The position numbers and the translations under genes are program-made. Below are positions 35,268 to 44,843 of a DNA stretch of 55,369 bases, one piece after another. The stretch is from contig JBKEBK010000007.1 of assembly GCA_047973125.1 (NCBI GenBank), forward strand, positions 1 to 55,369, in the 5' to 3' direction. Every line of letters starts with the position of its first letter. Position 1 is the first letter of the stretch. This DNA comes from CAYNRG01 sp047973125 (GTDB lineage Bacteria > Bacillota_I > Bacilli_A > Erysipelotrichales > Erysipelotrichaceae). The notes beneath the pieces were generated by a model. The model did not search any database. It was given only the letters and a program-made list of their open reading frames with translations, and was not told the DNA's origin.

Positions 35268-36862
35268 ATTTTTATCTCCCACTCACTATATACTCTGTTA
35301 TCTAACATATATGATACAATTCTCTTTTGATAAGCTTTGTCCTCTATTGGATAATCACTTCTAAAGTGTGAGCCCCTACTCTCTTTTCTCATAAGAGCTG
35401 CTTGAAATTTCGCAAAAGATAGAGCAATAAGAGCATTTAACTTAGAACTTTCTAGATATTTATCCATATCAAATTTATTTGTGTAAGTAAGTTTTTTTGA
35501 GATATTCTTTAGATTTTCAAGCCCCTCAAGTAAACTCTTTTCACTTTTTATTACCATAAGATATTTGCTTGCTAATGCTTGAATTTCTTTTATATATTTA
35601 CCAGCATTCTCAACACAGCTATCAACAACATAATCAAGTTTACATAACTTCTCATTTTTTATATAAGAAGATGCCGATATTCCAGCAATCTTACCAAAAA
35701 CTAGAGCTGTTGCACTGGCTAAACCACCTATCCGATCAGCACCAGAAATCCCTCCACATACCTCACCACTTGCAAATAATCCATGAATTTCACAGCTTGT
35801 ATCTTCTTTTATATGAATACCACCATTAGATGCATGATAAAATATCCCAATTTCAAAAGGTTCCTTAACGATAATATTTTCACTTTTTTCTAACCAATCA
35901 AAATATACTTTAATAAATTCTGAATCACTGCTAAAAAGATCATCTTGATACTTTGCAAATACTCTTTTATTCTCATTTAATGCACCACATATTTTAAAAT
36001 CTATAACTTTAGAATCTAACCTTGAAGTAAATGGTCCATATAAAGATCTCTTCTCTAAAAGTGCTTTGTCCACATCATTAAATAGTAAACTACCATCACT
36101 TGTAAATTCAGTGTACTTAAAAATCTTCTCATTATAAATAGTGTTTAAAGTCTTTCCCTTGTAACCATACATCATTTGTTGAAATTCTAAATTGATAAGT
36201 TTTGATCCATGCTTCATTGCAAGATACTGAAGCAGGCCAGTTGAGTCTTTTGTATTAAGACTATCCCTATATAAATTACCCATACCACCACCTGCAAATA
36301 CCACTGCCTTACAAGGTATAACAATTAAATTACCCTTATGTACCAATACTACACCCTTTACTTTATTATCGATTATTTGAATATCAACAACAGTTGTATT
36401 ATCGAAAGTATCGATGTTATCTCTATCTAATAATTTTAGATAACTTGCTTTTATGCCGCTTTTTTCAAGTCCATGCCATATTCTTGTCTTATTATCAAAG
36501 CACGGTATGAATTCTTGCTGTTTTGAATTTATAGCATGTTTTAATGGTATGCCCAAGTATTTAAAATCATTTAAGATATCATCAGTTGTATTAACTAACT
36601 TTTCAACTAGAGATTTATCATTCATATTGCAACCAACCTGATTAATTAAAGATACAAATTCTTCCTTATCACAATCATTTGCACTAACAAGTCCCAAACC
36701 CCAAGTTTTTGGATAAAATGATGAGCCACTAAAAATATGAGAACATGTTACCATCAAAACCCTTGCACCATTTATTGCAGCATGGTAAGTAGCCTGAATG
36801 CCAGCTAAGCCTGCCCCAACAACAATTACATCATAACCTTCCTCTATTTTTGCTTTAATCAT
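35264..36862 (-). CDS. FAD-dependent oxidoreductase of the fumarate reductase/aspartate oxidase family
   Basis: The 532-residue flavoprotein has an N-terminal dinucleotide-binding motif VIVVGAGLAGIQATYHAAINGA, the capping domain, GGIHIKEDTSCEIHGLFASGEVCG and the late RKESRGSHFRSDYP typical of SdhA/FrdA/NadB proteins. No [Fe-S] or membrane partner is adjacent and no signal peptide is seen. It is embedded in the sialic-acid operon with 4-bp overlaps on both sides (nanA, nanK), so it is certainly co-expressed. Its substrate is unknown; a modified or anhydro sialic acid or an alpha-keto product is speculation. Confidence 0.85.
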   Translation of the reverse strand: MIKAKIEEGYDVIVVGAGLAGIQATYHAAINGARVLMVTCSHIFSGSSFYPKTWGLGLVSANDCDKEEFVSLINQVGCNMNDKSLVEKLVNTTDDILNDFKYLGIPLKHAINSKQQEFIPCFDNKTRIWHGLEKSGIKASYLKLLDRDNIDTFDNTTVVDIQIIDNKVKGVVLVHKGNLIVIPCKAVVFAGGGMGNLYRDSLNTKDSTGLLQYLAMKHGSKLINLEFQQMMYGYKGKTLNTIYNEKIFKYTEFTSDGSLLFNDVDKALLEKRSLYGPFTSRLDSKVIDFKICGALNENKRVFAKYQDDLFSSDSEFIKVYFDWLEKSENIIVKEPFEIGIFYHASNGGIHIKEDTSCEIHGLFASGEVCGGISGADRIGGLASATALVFGKIAGISASSYIKNEKLCKLDYVVDSCVENAGKYIKEIQALASKYLMVIKSEKSLLEGLENLKNISKKLTYTNKFDMDKYLESSKLNALIALSFAKFQAALMRKESRGSHFRSDYPIEDKAYQKRIVSYMLDNRVYSEWEIKI

Positions 36863-37788
36863 AGTTTATCTAAAAAGTTTACACCTTTGATATTGTATTT
36901 TAACTTTAAAGCCCTAAGACCATTAATTACCTCTTTTTCTTGTTTATTACTTAAATTTTCAAAAGGTCTTCGACAATATCCGCCACTCACATTTTCTAAG
37001 CGTAAAATGTATTTCATCACCGCATAGAATGATGGGTAACTTAAGCAATGCATTATAATTCTAACTGCAGTTGTTTGTACTTCTTTAGCTTTTTCAATAT
37101 CATTATTTAAAACACTTTGATAAATATCTAAAAATACTTCAGGAATAATATTATAAAATGAGCCGATAATTCCATCAGCACCATTTAATAGGCCACTCAT
37201 TGCCATCTCATCTGCCCCTGAGTAAACTAAGAAATCACTGCCAATTTCATCCTTAATCTGAGTTATTTCATAATGAGCTAAAGCTGTAAATTTAACACCC
37301 TTTACCTGTTCAATTTTAGATAATTTCTTTATTGTCTCTAACCCCATTAAACCAACAAGTGGTACATTATATACAATCATCGGTATATCAACACTTTCTG
37401 ATATATCTTTGTAATAATTAATAATTTGAGACTCATTAAAGCGATAATAAAATGGCGGAACACTGGAGATTCCATCAGCACCTTTCTCTTGTGCATGTTT
37501 TGCCAGTTCAATTGATAATTTTGTAGATATTGCTCCAACATGTACAACAATCGGAACTCTTCCATTAGTCTTTTCAATTACAATTTCAACAACCCTTTTA
37601 CGCTCTTCTAAATCCATCAAAAACCCTTCACCTGTTGAACCTGTTAAATATAAGCCATGAACACCCTTATCAATTAAATAATCCACTAACTCTTTTAGAC
37701 CCTTTTCATCAATATTCTCATTTTCATCAAATGGAGTAACCATTGCAGGTATTACTCCTTTAAAATCTTTAATATCAAATTTCGCCAC
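36859..37788 (-). CDS. nanA: N-acetylneuraminate lyase
   Basis: This 309-residue class I aldolase of the DapA family splits Neu5Ac into ManNAc and pyruvate. GSTGEGF, the tyrosine in IVYNVP and the Schiff-base lysine in GVKFT are present, and the operon context (nanK, nanE, transporter, nanQ) supports NanA over DapA. It ends about 17 residues longer than typical. It starts 2 bp after oppF. Confidence 0.92.
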   Translation of the reverse strand: MAKFDIKDFKGVIPAMVTPFDENENIDEKGLKELVDYLIDKGVHGLYLTGSTGEGFLMDLEERKRVVEIVIEKTNGRVPIVVHVGAISTKLSIELAKHAQEKGADGISSVPPFYYRFNESQIINYYKDISESVDIPMIVYNVPLVGLMGLETIKKLSKIEQVKGVKFTALAHYEITQIKDEIGSDFLVYSGADEMAMSGLLNGADGIIGSFYNIIPEVFLDIYQSVLNNDIEKAKEVQTTAVRIIMHCLSYPSFYAVMKYILRLENVSGGYCRRPFENLSNKQEKEVINGLRALKLKYNIKGVNFLDKL

Positions 37789-37790
37789 GT

Positions 37791-38798
37791 TTATTTCTCC
37801 TTTTTCATTTTATGACAAGCAACAAAATGTTCTTGTCCATCTATTAAATAGCTTACTAATTTTGGCTCTTCTGTTTTACAAATTTCCATACATTCACTAC
37901 AACGAGGATGGAAATGACAACCACTAGGCACTGATACTGGACTTGGAACATCCCCATCTAAGACAATCCTATTTACTTTCTTATCGGTATCAACAATTGG
38001 TATCGCTGACAATAAGGCCTTAGTATATGGATGTTGCATATTTTTAAATAATTGCTCAGTTGTAGCTAATTCAACAATTTTCCCTAAGTACATTACCGCA
38101 ATACGATCACTTATATATTCAACAACACTTAGATTATGAGTTATGAAAATATAAGTTAAATTTCTTTCACTTTTCAACTTCTTAAGTAAATTGAGAACCT
38201 GTGCTTGAATTGAAACATCAAGAGCACTTACCGCCTCATCACAGACGATTAACTCTGGATTTATAGATAGAGCTCTTGCTACACCTATTCTTTGACGCTG
38301 TCCACCTGAGAATTCATGAGGGAATCTGTCCATATATTCTCTTCTAAGATTCACGGCCTCTAATAAGTCTCCGACAATTTGTCTTCTATCCTCTTTCATT
38401 TTTACCCCAAACTTCTTAAGAGGATCACTCATCGATTGATAGATTGTAAATGCTGGATTTAAAGAAGAGTGGGGATCCTGAAAGACAATTTGTAGTTTCT
38501 TCCTAGCCATATCCATATCTTTTTTATTTAATTTCCTTAAATCTTTTATACCCTTAGCATCAAAATCATATAAAACTTCACCATGAGTTGGTTTTACAAG
38601 TTGTAAAATTGACTTTCCTAGCGTTGTTTTTCCACAACCAGACTCACCTACAAGACCTATGGTCTCACCCTTATATATTTTTAAAGAAACTCCATTTACG
38701 GCCTTAACATAATCACTAACCTTATTCATAAAACCTGTGCGAATAGGAAAATATGTCTTAACATCCTTAAGTTCTAATAATACTTTTTTATTTTCCAT
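37791..38798 (-). CDS. Oligopeptide-type ABC transporter ATP-binding protein (OppF class)
   Basis: The 335-residue protein has Walker A GESGCGKTT, signature FSGGQRQRIGVARAL, Walker B LIVCDEAVSALD, and the C-terminal oligo/dipeptide cysteine cluster (CHFHPRCSECMEICK) that binds an Fe-S cluster in this class. It pairs with the OppD-type ATPase, which it overlaps by 11 bp. The set forms a sialic-acid or sialo-oligosaccharide importer, as in Sat-type transporters, by operon inference. Confidence 0.92.
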   Translation of the reverse strand: MENKKVLLELKDVKTYFPIRTGFMNKVSDYVKAVNGVSLKIYKGETIGLVGESGCGKTTLGKSILQLVKPTHGEVLYDFDAKGIKDLRKLNKKDMDMARKKLQIVFQDPHSSLNPAFTIYQSMSDPLKKFGVKMKEDRRQIVGDLLEAVNLRREYMDRFPHEFSGGQRQRIGVARALSINPELIVCDEAVSALDVSIQAQVLNLLKKLKSERNLTYIFITHNLSVVEYISDRIAVMYLGKIVELATTEQLFKNMQHPYTKALLSAIPIVDTDKKVNRIVLDGDVPSPVSVPSGCHFHPRCSECMEICKTEEPKLVSYLIDGQEHFVACHKMKKEK

Positions 38799-39792
38799 TA
38801 TTAATCACCTCATTAAAATTCCAACAACGAACCATATGGTTTTCACTTATTTGCATTTCCTCAGGCATCTCCTTACACTTATCACTAGCAAAATCACAAC
38901 GACGGGCAAACTGACAACCATAAGGTCTTGCGAAAGGATCTGGAGTTGAGCCTCTAATTGGACGCAAATCTTGATTTTGACCCTTACCTAATATTGGTAT
39001 CGATTTTAATAAAGCACTAGTATATGGATGAGCTGGATTTTTTAGTATCGTTTTAACATCACCAGATTCAATTATATTTCCCATGTACATAACCGCAACA
39101 TCATCCGCAAGCTCACTTACAACCCCCATATCATGAGTTATCAATAAGATGGCAGTATCATTATTATTTTTTAATTCATTCATTAACTCAAATATTTGAG
39201 CTTGAATTGTAACATCAAGAGCCGTTGTTGGCTCATCAGCAATTAATATTTTAGGACTACAAGCCATTGCCATTGCTATCATCACTCGCTGTCTCATTCC
39301 CCCAGAAAATTGATGAGGATATTCATCAATTCTCTTCTCAGGATATGGTATACCCATTTTATTAAGTAAATCTAAAACTCTTTTGCGTGCTTCTTTTTTA
39401 CTTATTTTCTCATGAGCTAATATATTCTCAGCAATCTGATAACCAACTGTTAAAACTGGATTTAGATTAGTCATTGGATCTTGAAATATCATGGCGATAT
39501 CTTTTCCTCTTAATGACCGCATTTCTTTACCATTTTTCTTTAGAGTTTCAATATGGATATCACCATCTTCATGATGATAAATTATTTCTCCATTCTCTAT
39601 TCTTGATAGTTTAGGTAATAATTGCATTACACTTGATGCAGTAACACTTTTTCCACAACCAGATTCACCAACAATACACAGTGTACGCCCTTTTTTAACT
39701 TGAAAACTCACACCATTTAAGGCCTTATTACACCTTTGATTAGTGTAGAAAAATGTTTGAAGATTTTTCACACTTAAAATTGTTTTATCCAT
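38788..39792 (-). CDS. Oligopeptide-type ABC transporter ATP-binding protein (OppD class)
   Basis: About 334 residues with Walker A GESGCGKSV, signature FSGGMRQRVMIAMAMAC, Walker B ILIADEPTTALD and the C-terminal cysteine-rich tail CQFARRCDFASDKC. ATG 39792 is chosen because GGAG lies at the right distance and the upstream extension is basic and unlike the family. It works with OppF, OppC and OppB. Confidence 0.92.
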   Translation of the reverse strand: MDKTILSVKNLQTFFYTNQRCNKALNGVSFQVKKGRTLCIVGESGCGKSVTASSVMQLLPKLSRIENGEIIYHHEDGDIHIETLKKNGKEMRSLRGKDIAMIFQDPMTNLNPVLTVGYQIAENILAHEKISKKEARKRVLDLLNKMGIPYPEKRIDEYPHQFSGGMRQRVMIAMAMACSPKILIADEPTTALDVTIQAQIFELMNELKNNNDTAILLITHDMGVVSELADDVAVMYMGNIIESGDVKTILKNPAHPYTSALLKSIPILGKGQNQDLRPIRGSTPDPFARPYGCQFARRCDFASDKCKEMPEEMQISENHMVRCWNFNEVINNGK

Positions 39793-39802
39793 AATTATTC
39801 TC

Positions 39803-40723
39803 CTAACCCTGTGCTGTAGCATCTGTTGTATCTCTTAGTCCATCACCAATGAAATTGATACTCATTATAAACACTGAAATTACAATCCCCGTAGGTAACC
39901 ATAACCACCAATTGTTTTGAAGTGAGAAGATATCTTGAGCAGAATTTAAAATATTACCCCATGTTGCATACTGTAGAGGCACTCCCAATCCTAAGAAACT
40001 AAGTGATGCTTCTTCTAAAATAAACATGGCCGTGCTAAGTGTTATATTAACCAAAATTGGACCAATAGCATTAGGAAGCATATGCTTATAACAAACCGTA
40101 AAATCACTAAGTCCAAAACTTTGAAGGGCTTGTACATACTCTTCTTGTTTAATACTTAATATTTGTGATCTTGCCATCCTAAAGACACTACCCCAGCCAC
40201 AAAAGATGAATATAACTATTAAATTATTAAGTGACTGACCAAAAATCGTTACTAATAAAAGCACTAGTACCATTTGAGGAAATGACATAAATAATTCTGA
40301 TACTCTCATTAGAATTTGATCAAGCATTCCTCCTTTATAACCACTATATACTCCAAGTGCTACTCCAATTATTGAACAACCCAAAGCACTTCCAAAACCA
40401 ACTAATATCGAGATTCTTCCTCCATATAATATTCTTGAGAAAAGATCTCTTCCAACCTTATCTGTTCCTAAAATATGAGCATTGCTAGGTTTTTGAAGTA
40501 CACTTCCCATATCAACACCTAATGGGTCATAACTTGTAAATATTGGTGCAAATACACACATTATAATAATAATTGTAAATACTACAATACCAAAGATTGC
40601 TAAGTGATTATTTTTAAGTTTTGATAAAGCTCTATTTTTATTTTTTTTATTTAATAAACCAGCTTCCTCTGCAATCCTTATTTTATCTAATTTTCTATCA
40701 AATCTTGATCTTTTATTTTTCAT
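39803..40723 (-). CDS. Oligopeptide-type ABC transporter permease (OppC class)
   Basis: The 306-residue protein has a cytosolic basic N-terminus, about six hydrophobic helices, the periplasmic HILGTDKVGRDLFSRILYGGR motif of OppC proteins and the cytosolic coupling loop SFGLSDFTVCYKHMLPNAIGP. It pairs with the OppB permease 4 bp upstream. Confidence 0.92.
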   Translation of the reverse strand: MKNKRSRFDRKLDKIRIAEEAGLLNKKNKNRALSKLKNNHLAIFGIVVFTIIIIMCVFAPIFTSYDPLGVDMGSVLQKPSNAHILGTDKVGRDLFSRILYGGRISILVGFGSALGCSIIGVALGVYSGYKGGMLDQILMRVSELFMSFPQMVLVLLLVTIFGQSLNNLIVIFIFCGWGSVFRMARSQILSIKQEEYVQALQSFGLSDFTVCYKHMLPNAIGPILVNITLSTAMFILEEASLSFLGLGVPLQYATWGNILNSAQDIFSLQNNWWLWLPTGIVISVFIMSINFIGDGLRDTTDATAQG

Positions 40724-40727
40724 ATAT

Positions 40728-41687
40728 TTACCCCAACTTAATCCTTGGATCTAATAATGCTTGAATAATATCTATTAAGAAGCTTGCTATTAGGACTGCT
40801 AAGACACTAAATAATGCAATCATCATTACAAGTGGATAATTTTGTCCCCTTACTGCAGTTGCAAAAGCACTTCCAATTCCCGGCCAGCCAAAGATTGTCT
40901 CAATAACAACTGAGCCACCAATTAGCATTGGTAATCTAAAACCTATAAGTACAACAACTGGAGATAAAGCTACCCTAAAGCCATGAATTAAATTCACCTT
41001 CCATTCACTTATTCCCTTACTTCTTGCTGTTCTTATATATTCTTTATTCATTGTATTTAACATACTAGATCTTGCATAACGCATGACACCTGCCGTTAAG
41101 GTTATACCCAAAACAAGAGCCGGTAGAATTAAATATTCTATCCGATCAAAGAATTCCATTTGACCCGGTGCCATTCTTCCGCCAACTGGTAACCAGTCAA
41201 GTTTTAAAGCAAAAATGATAATACAAATAGTACCAAAGAAAAACTGTGGAATACTTACACCAATCATTCCAGTAACTGTAAGGGTATTATCCATTATTGT
41301 CCCTTTATAAATAGCACTTACAATCCCTAGAAAACTTCCAAGTAATGTTGATACAAGTAAAGCTGCAATTGATAACTCAAGGGTTGCAGGTATTAAATCA
41401 GCAAGGATACTAGAAATTGGTACCCCACTTGTAATTGAATATCCAAAATCTCCAACTAAAAGTCCACTAAACCATCTGATGTAGCGAACAATAAAGGGAT
41501 CATTTAATCCAAATGATTCTCTTAGGGCACTAAGCTGATCTGCAGTTAAATTTGCCATTTGATCCGGTGGTATAAGGTATGATACAGCATCACCTGGCGT
41601 TAGTTCCATCCCTAAATATATAAGGAATGTAATAACAATTACCATCGGAATTAATGTTATTAATTTTTTTATTATATAATTAAACAT
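40728..41687 (-). CDS. Oligopeptide-type ABC transporter permease (OppB class)
   Basis: About 319 residues with about six membrane helices, the ESFGLNDPFIVRY segment and GDFGYSITSGVPISS motif of OppB, and the EAA-like loop ARSKGISEWKVNLIHGFRVA. ATG 41687 is preferred over the upstream in-frame ATG, which is part of the GGAGG site. It follows oppA after a stem-loop. Confidence 0.92.
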   Translation of the reverse strand: MFNYIIKKLITLIPMVIVITFLIYLGMELTPGDAVSYLIPPDQMANLTADQLSALRESFGLNDPFIVRYIRWFSGLLVGDFGYSITSGVPISSILADLIPATLELSIAALLVSTLLGSFLGIVSAIYKGTIMDNTLTVTGMIGVSIPQFFFGTICIIIFALKLDWLPVGGRMAPGQMEFFDRIEYLILPALVLGITLTAGVMRYARSSMLNTMNKEYIRTARSKGISEWKVNLIHGFRVALSPVVVLIGFRLPMLIGGSVVIETIFGWPGIGSAFATAVRGQNYPLVMMIALFSVLAVLIASFLIDIIQALLDPRIKLG

Positions 41688-41709
41688 ATATTCCTCCATA
41701 ATCTTATTA

Positions 41710-41730
41710 AGGGCTGAATATATCAGCCCT
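41710..41730 (-). other. Stem-loop between the binding-protein gene and the permease genes
   Basis: AGGGCTGA pairs with TCAGCCCT (8 bp, 5-nt loop) without a T-run, so it is more likely a differential-expression stem than a terminator, like the one after xylF. Confidence 0.65.
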
Positions 41731-41741
41731 AACTAAATTAA

Positions 41742-43379
41742 TTATTTAATCTTCCAGTTTTGAATATCCCAATTGTAATTAAATTGAGGATTACCAAGTT
41801 TTGATAAATCAAAGTTTTCTGCTACACGATCACTTGTAATTACAAAGATTGGTTGATAGTAAAGTGCTAAAGCAAATAAATTCTCATTTTCATATTTTGA
41901 TAATTCTTTGAAAGCTTCTATTTGAGCATTTACATCCGTAGAAGCATTAGTTGCATCAATTAATGCATCCAATGTCTCATCTGTTGGAGTATGTGAGTTC
42001 ATAGAAGATCCACTACGATAACGATCATAATACTCATGAAGCGATAACGCCCCAACCCCACCATAAGCCATATCCCAGTCTACTGCACTTGGACCATTCG
42101 CAACATCTTCAGGAGCTTGCCATAAAAGTGTTGCAAGATCACCTTCTAATAAGCGGAAGTTCATCTTTACACCAACTTCACTTAAGTAAAACTGAATACT
42201 AGTCATTAAATCCACAGTAACTTGATCTGTGTAATAATAAACTACATCTATTTCATAATTTGGATCCCAATTAGCTTCTTCTAGTAAGGCTTTAGCTTTC
42301 TCTGTATCATACTTATAATAGTTCAAACCACTAGCCTTATCACTTTCTCCTGGAATTAAAGAATTAGATGCAATAATATTTCCACCATATAAATTCTCAG
42401 CAATAGCATCCATATCAATTGCATATGCAATTGCTTGTCTTACTCTTTGATCAGCTATAGGAGACGCACTACCATCAGCCTTATTAAACTTATTCATATA
42501 TAATAATCTAGTATACCTAACATTTACAGGAGTAACTGTAATTCCATCTGTTCCTTCTAAAGATTTTACATCAGCAACAGATTTAGTATAAGCAATATCC
42601 ACTTGATTACTCATTGCATTCTTAACAAGACTTGGATCAGAATCCCCAGGACTTGGTGATAACTGTATTGAAAAATCAGCAACCCCATTATAATACTTGT
42701 CAAAAGCCTTTAATGTTGTAAAATCCTTTAACTTAACTTCATCAACCATGAATGGACCTGAACCTACAGGTTTTTGAAAAAACTCTGCTTGTTGAAAATT
42801 CAAAGGATCAACCCCTTCAAAGTATTTCTTTGGTAATGGTGCAAATTGAGTAAATGTAAGTAGGGCATCTGGAGCAACACTCTCAAATGTAATAGTAATT
42901 TTATTACCATCAACTACAATCCCACTAAATGTATCATTTGAACTACCAGCAATAGCATCAAATGTTGATTTAAATACCGCATTAATTGTAGTAGTCTTTG
43001 TAGCATATTCAATGCTCCACTTAATATCTTCAGCAGTAATCTTCTCACCATCATGCCAATAAATATCATCTCTAAGTACAAACTCCAATGTTTTACCATC
43101 TTCACTATAAGTATAAGATTTTGCTAAGCCATCAGGATGCTCACTTAAAGCAGATAAATTCTCATCAGCTACAAGTAAGTGTGAATATAACACCTTATTG
43201 TAGAAGAATGTCCCCGGATTTAACCAAGGTGTTTCAAAAAACTCTTCAGGGCCTCCATTTGAATAAAGAACTTTTCCCATCTCAACTGCTGGACTCTTTG
43301 TTGCATCTGACTTTGAACTAGAACATCCAACCAAAGACAGCACACAAATAAACACTAATAAAACCTTTAATTTTTTCAT
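41742..43379 (-). CDS. Oligopeptide-type ABC transporter substrate-binding lipoprotein (SBP_bac_5)
   Basis: About 545 residues; lipoprotein signal ending LSLVGC, then a family-5 binding protein with LRDDIYWHDGEKITAEDIKW and RVRQAIAYAIDMDAI motifs. Anchored outside the cell, it should set the specificity of the OppBCDF transporter. Location at the head of the nan operon suggests sialic acid or sialoglycans rather than peptides. ATG 43379 is used because the first ATG coincides with the ribosome-binding site. Confidence 0.92.
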   Translation of the reverse strand: MKKLKVLLVFICVLSLVGCSSSKSDATKSPAVEMGKVLYSNGGPEEFFETPWLNPGTFFYNKVLYSHLLVADENLSALSEHPDGLAKSYTYSEDGKTLEFVLRDDIYWHDGEKITAEDIKWSIEYATKTTTINAVFKSTFDAIAGSSNDTFSGIVVDGNKITITFESVAPDALLTFTQFAPLPKKYFEGVDPLNFQQAEFFQKPVGSGPFMVDEVKLKDFTTLKAFDKYYNGVADFSIQLSPSPGDSDPSLVKNAMSNQVDIAYTKSVADVKSLEGTDGITVTPVNVRYTRLLYMNKFNKADGSASPIADQRVRQAIAYAIDMDAIAENLYGGNIIASNSLIPGESDKASGLNYYKYDTEKAKALLEEANWDPNYEIDVVYYYTDQVTVDLMTSIQFYLSEVGVKMNFRLLEGDLATLLWQAPEDVANGPSAVDWDMAYGGVGALSLHEYYDRYRSGSSMNSHTPTDETLDALIDATNASTDVNAQIEAFKELSKYENENLFALALYYQPIFVITSDRVAENFDLSKLGNPQFNYNWDIQNWKIK

Positions 43380-43399
43380 TTTCTCCTCCATTGACTAAC

Positions 43400-43427
43400 A
43401 CTCCATTTTATATTAAAATTATGGAGT
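43400..43427. promoter_or_regulatory. Candidate operator of the sialic-acid regulon
   Basis: ACTCCAT and ATGGAGT form a perfect 7-bp inverted repeat with a 14-bp AT-rich spacer, lying just upstream of oppA and in the divergent region shared with nanQ-rpiR. The neighbouring RpiR-family protein is the likely ligand; this is inference. Confidence 0.6.
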
Positions 43428-43467
43428 ATTGCTCCTTCGAGTAAATCGTAACACAATTATTTATGAA

Positions 43468-43481
43468 TGTAAACGTTTTCT
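43468..43481. promoter_or_regulatory. cre-like site in the divergent nan control region
   Basis: TGTAAACGTTTTCT matches TGWAANCGNTNWCA except at the last base. Its position between the divergent nan units suggests catabolite repression of sialic-acid use. Confidence 0.55.
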
Positions 43482-43530
43482 TTATTACTTTTGTTTTATT
43501 TTAAAATTATAAAAAGATGGAGGTTTTTTT

Positions 43531-43980
43531 ATGATACACACAACAAAAGATTCACTCAACACACTTTTAGGTTTTCATAAACGCTTGGATAGTGTTATAC
43601 TATACTTGCAAAACAACAGAATTGAAGATATAGAAGAAGACTTTAATGTTTACATCGCTAAGGATATTTTTTATAACTGTTTTACTTATGAAACAAAATC
43701 CATTCAAGAGTTGAATGGCGAAGTTCACAAAAAGTATTACGATTTACATATAGTTGTCAAAGGTGAAGAAATTATTGACTGTGACACTTTAGATTTAAAC
43801 CTTAATAATTTAGTATATGATGAGTTTGATTCTTGTGTGGTTGAGTTAAATAATTCTACACCTTATACTATGAATGAAGGTTCAATTTTATTAATACCAC
43901 CTTTAGTGAAACATATGCCAAAAATAAAAAATGGAGAAAGTCATTTTGTAAAAAAAATTGTATTTAAAATTCTTGTTTAA
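43531..43980 (+). CDS. nanQ: YhcH/YjgK/YiaL family protein (probable N-acetylneuraminate anomerase)
   Basis: The 149-residue cupin-like protein has the family signature around HKKYYDLHIVVKGEE and the late IPPLVKHMPKI, corresponding to the conserved metal/His sites. NanQ speeds the equilibration of sialic-acid anomers for NanA. It is divergent from the oppA-led operon and begins 149 bp from it; AGATGGAGG precedes the ATG. The rpiR gene follows 16 bp after its stop. Confidence 0.85.
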   Translation: MIHTTKDSLNTLLGFHKRLDSVILYLQNNRIEDIEEDFNVYIAKDIFYNCFTYETKSIQELNGEVHKKYYDLHIVVKGEEIIDCDTLDLNLNNLVYDEFDSCVVELNNSTPYTMNEGSILLIPPLVKHMPKIKNGESHFVKKIVFKILV

Positions 43981-43996
43981 TGAAAGGATATACTCC

Positions 43997-44815
43997 ATGA
44001 ACTATTTATTAACGATTGAAGCATATTATGACACATTAAGTAGAAAAGAAAAAATTATAGCCGATTACATTAAAGAAAATGGAAGCGATATAATTTATGA
44101 GACACTTAGTGATATATCAAAAAAACTTGATGTTGGCGAAGCAACAATCATGCGTTTCTGTCATAAGTTAAAGTTCAGTGGCTTTCAAGACTTAAAATTA
44201 GAAGCCGCAAAAGTAACTTCAGCAGATGTTGAACCAATTGCTGAAGGTGGTTTAATAAATACTAAAGCAACATCTACTATAACTGCACTTAAAGCTACTC
44301 AACTTGCAATAACTATGGAAGATTTAGAAAAAGCATCAGAATACATCGATAAAGCAAGATCAATTTTCTTTTTTGGGGTTGCTAATTCTAGCATTGCCGC
44401 AAAGTCTATGGAGTTAAGACTTTTAAGAATGGGTAAGGTTGGTCATGCAGTAATTGATTCTCACGTCCAACTAATTAGTGCATCAGTTGTCGATAAGCAT
44501 AGTTTAATCATCGCCTTCTCCTTAACTGGAGCTACTAAAGAAATATTTGACGCTTTAAAAATCGCCAAGATTAATAAAGCAAAAATAATTGTAATAACAA
44601 ATAACTATAAATCACCAATTGCCAAATTATCTTCTTTGAAATTTCAAACATTTGGAAGAGAAACCCCACTCGATGGCGGAGCAATTGAAGGACAATTATC
44701 ACAGATGTTTGTTGCTGATTATATTTGTTCAATTTATTCAAAGAATAATAGAGAAAATATCAGAAAACAAAAAGAAAAAACTGCAGAAGCCATCATTACC
44801 CGAAACATCCAATAA
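43997..44815 (+). CDS. RpiR family transcriptional regulator (SIS domain)
   Basis: The 272-residue protein (ATG 43997, preceded by GAAAGGA) has an N-terminal HTH (LSRKEKIIADYI, DISKKLDVGEATIMRFCHKL) and a C-terminal SIS sugar-phosphate domain (SIFFFGVANSSIAAKSMELRL, LIIAFSLTGATKEI). RpiR proteins of nan clusters respond to ManNAc-6-P or GlcNAc-6-P. It is expected to regulate the divergent nan operon through the palindrome at 43400-43427. Confidence 0.9.
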   Translation: MNYLLTIEAYYDTLSRKEKIIADYIKENGSDIIYETLSDISKKLDVGEATIMRFCHKLKFSGFQDLKLEAAKVTSADVEPIAEGGLINTKATSTITALKATQLAITMEDLEKASEYIDKARSIFFFGVANSSIAAKSMELRLLRMGKVGHAVIDSHVQLISASVVDKHSLIIAFSLTGATKEIFDALKIAKINKAKIIVITNNYKSPIAKLSSLKFQTFGRETPLDGGAIEGQLSQMFVADYICSIYSKNNRENIRKQKEKTAEAIITRNIQ

Positions 44816-44842
44816 AAAAACCTTCAATTTGAAGGTTTTTTT
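44814..44842 (+). terminator. Bidirectional terminator between rpiR and ldh
   Basis: AAAAAAACCTTCA pairs with TGAAGGTTTTTTT (3-nt loop) between convergent genes. Confidence 0.88.
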
Positions 44843-44843
44843 A

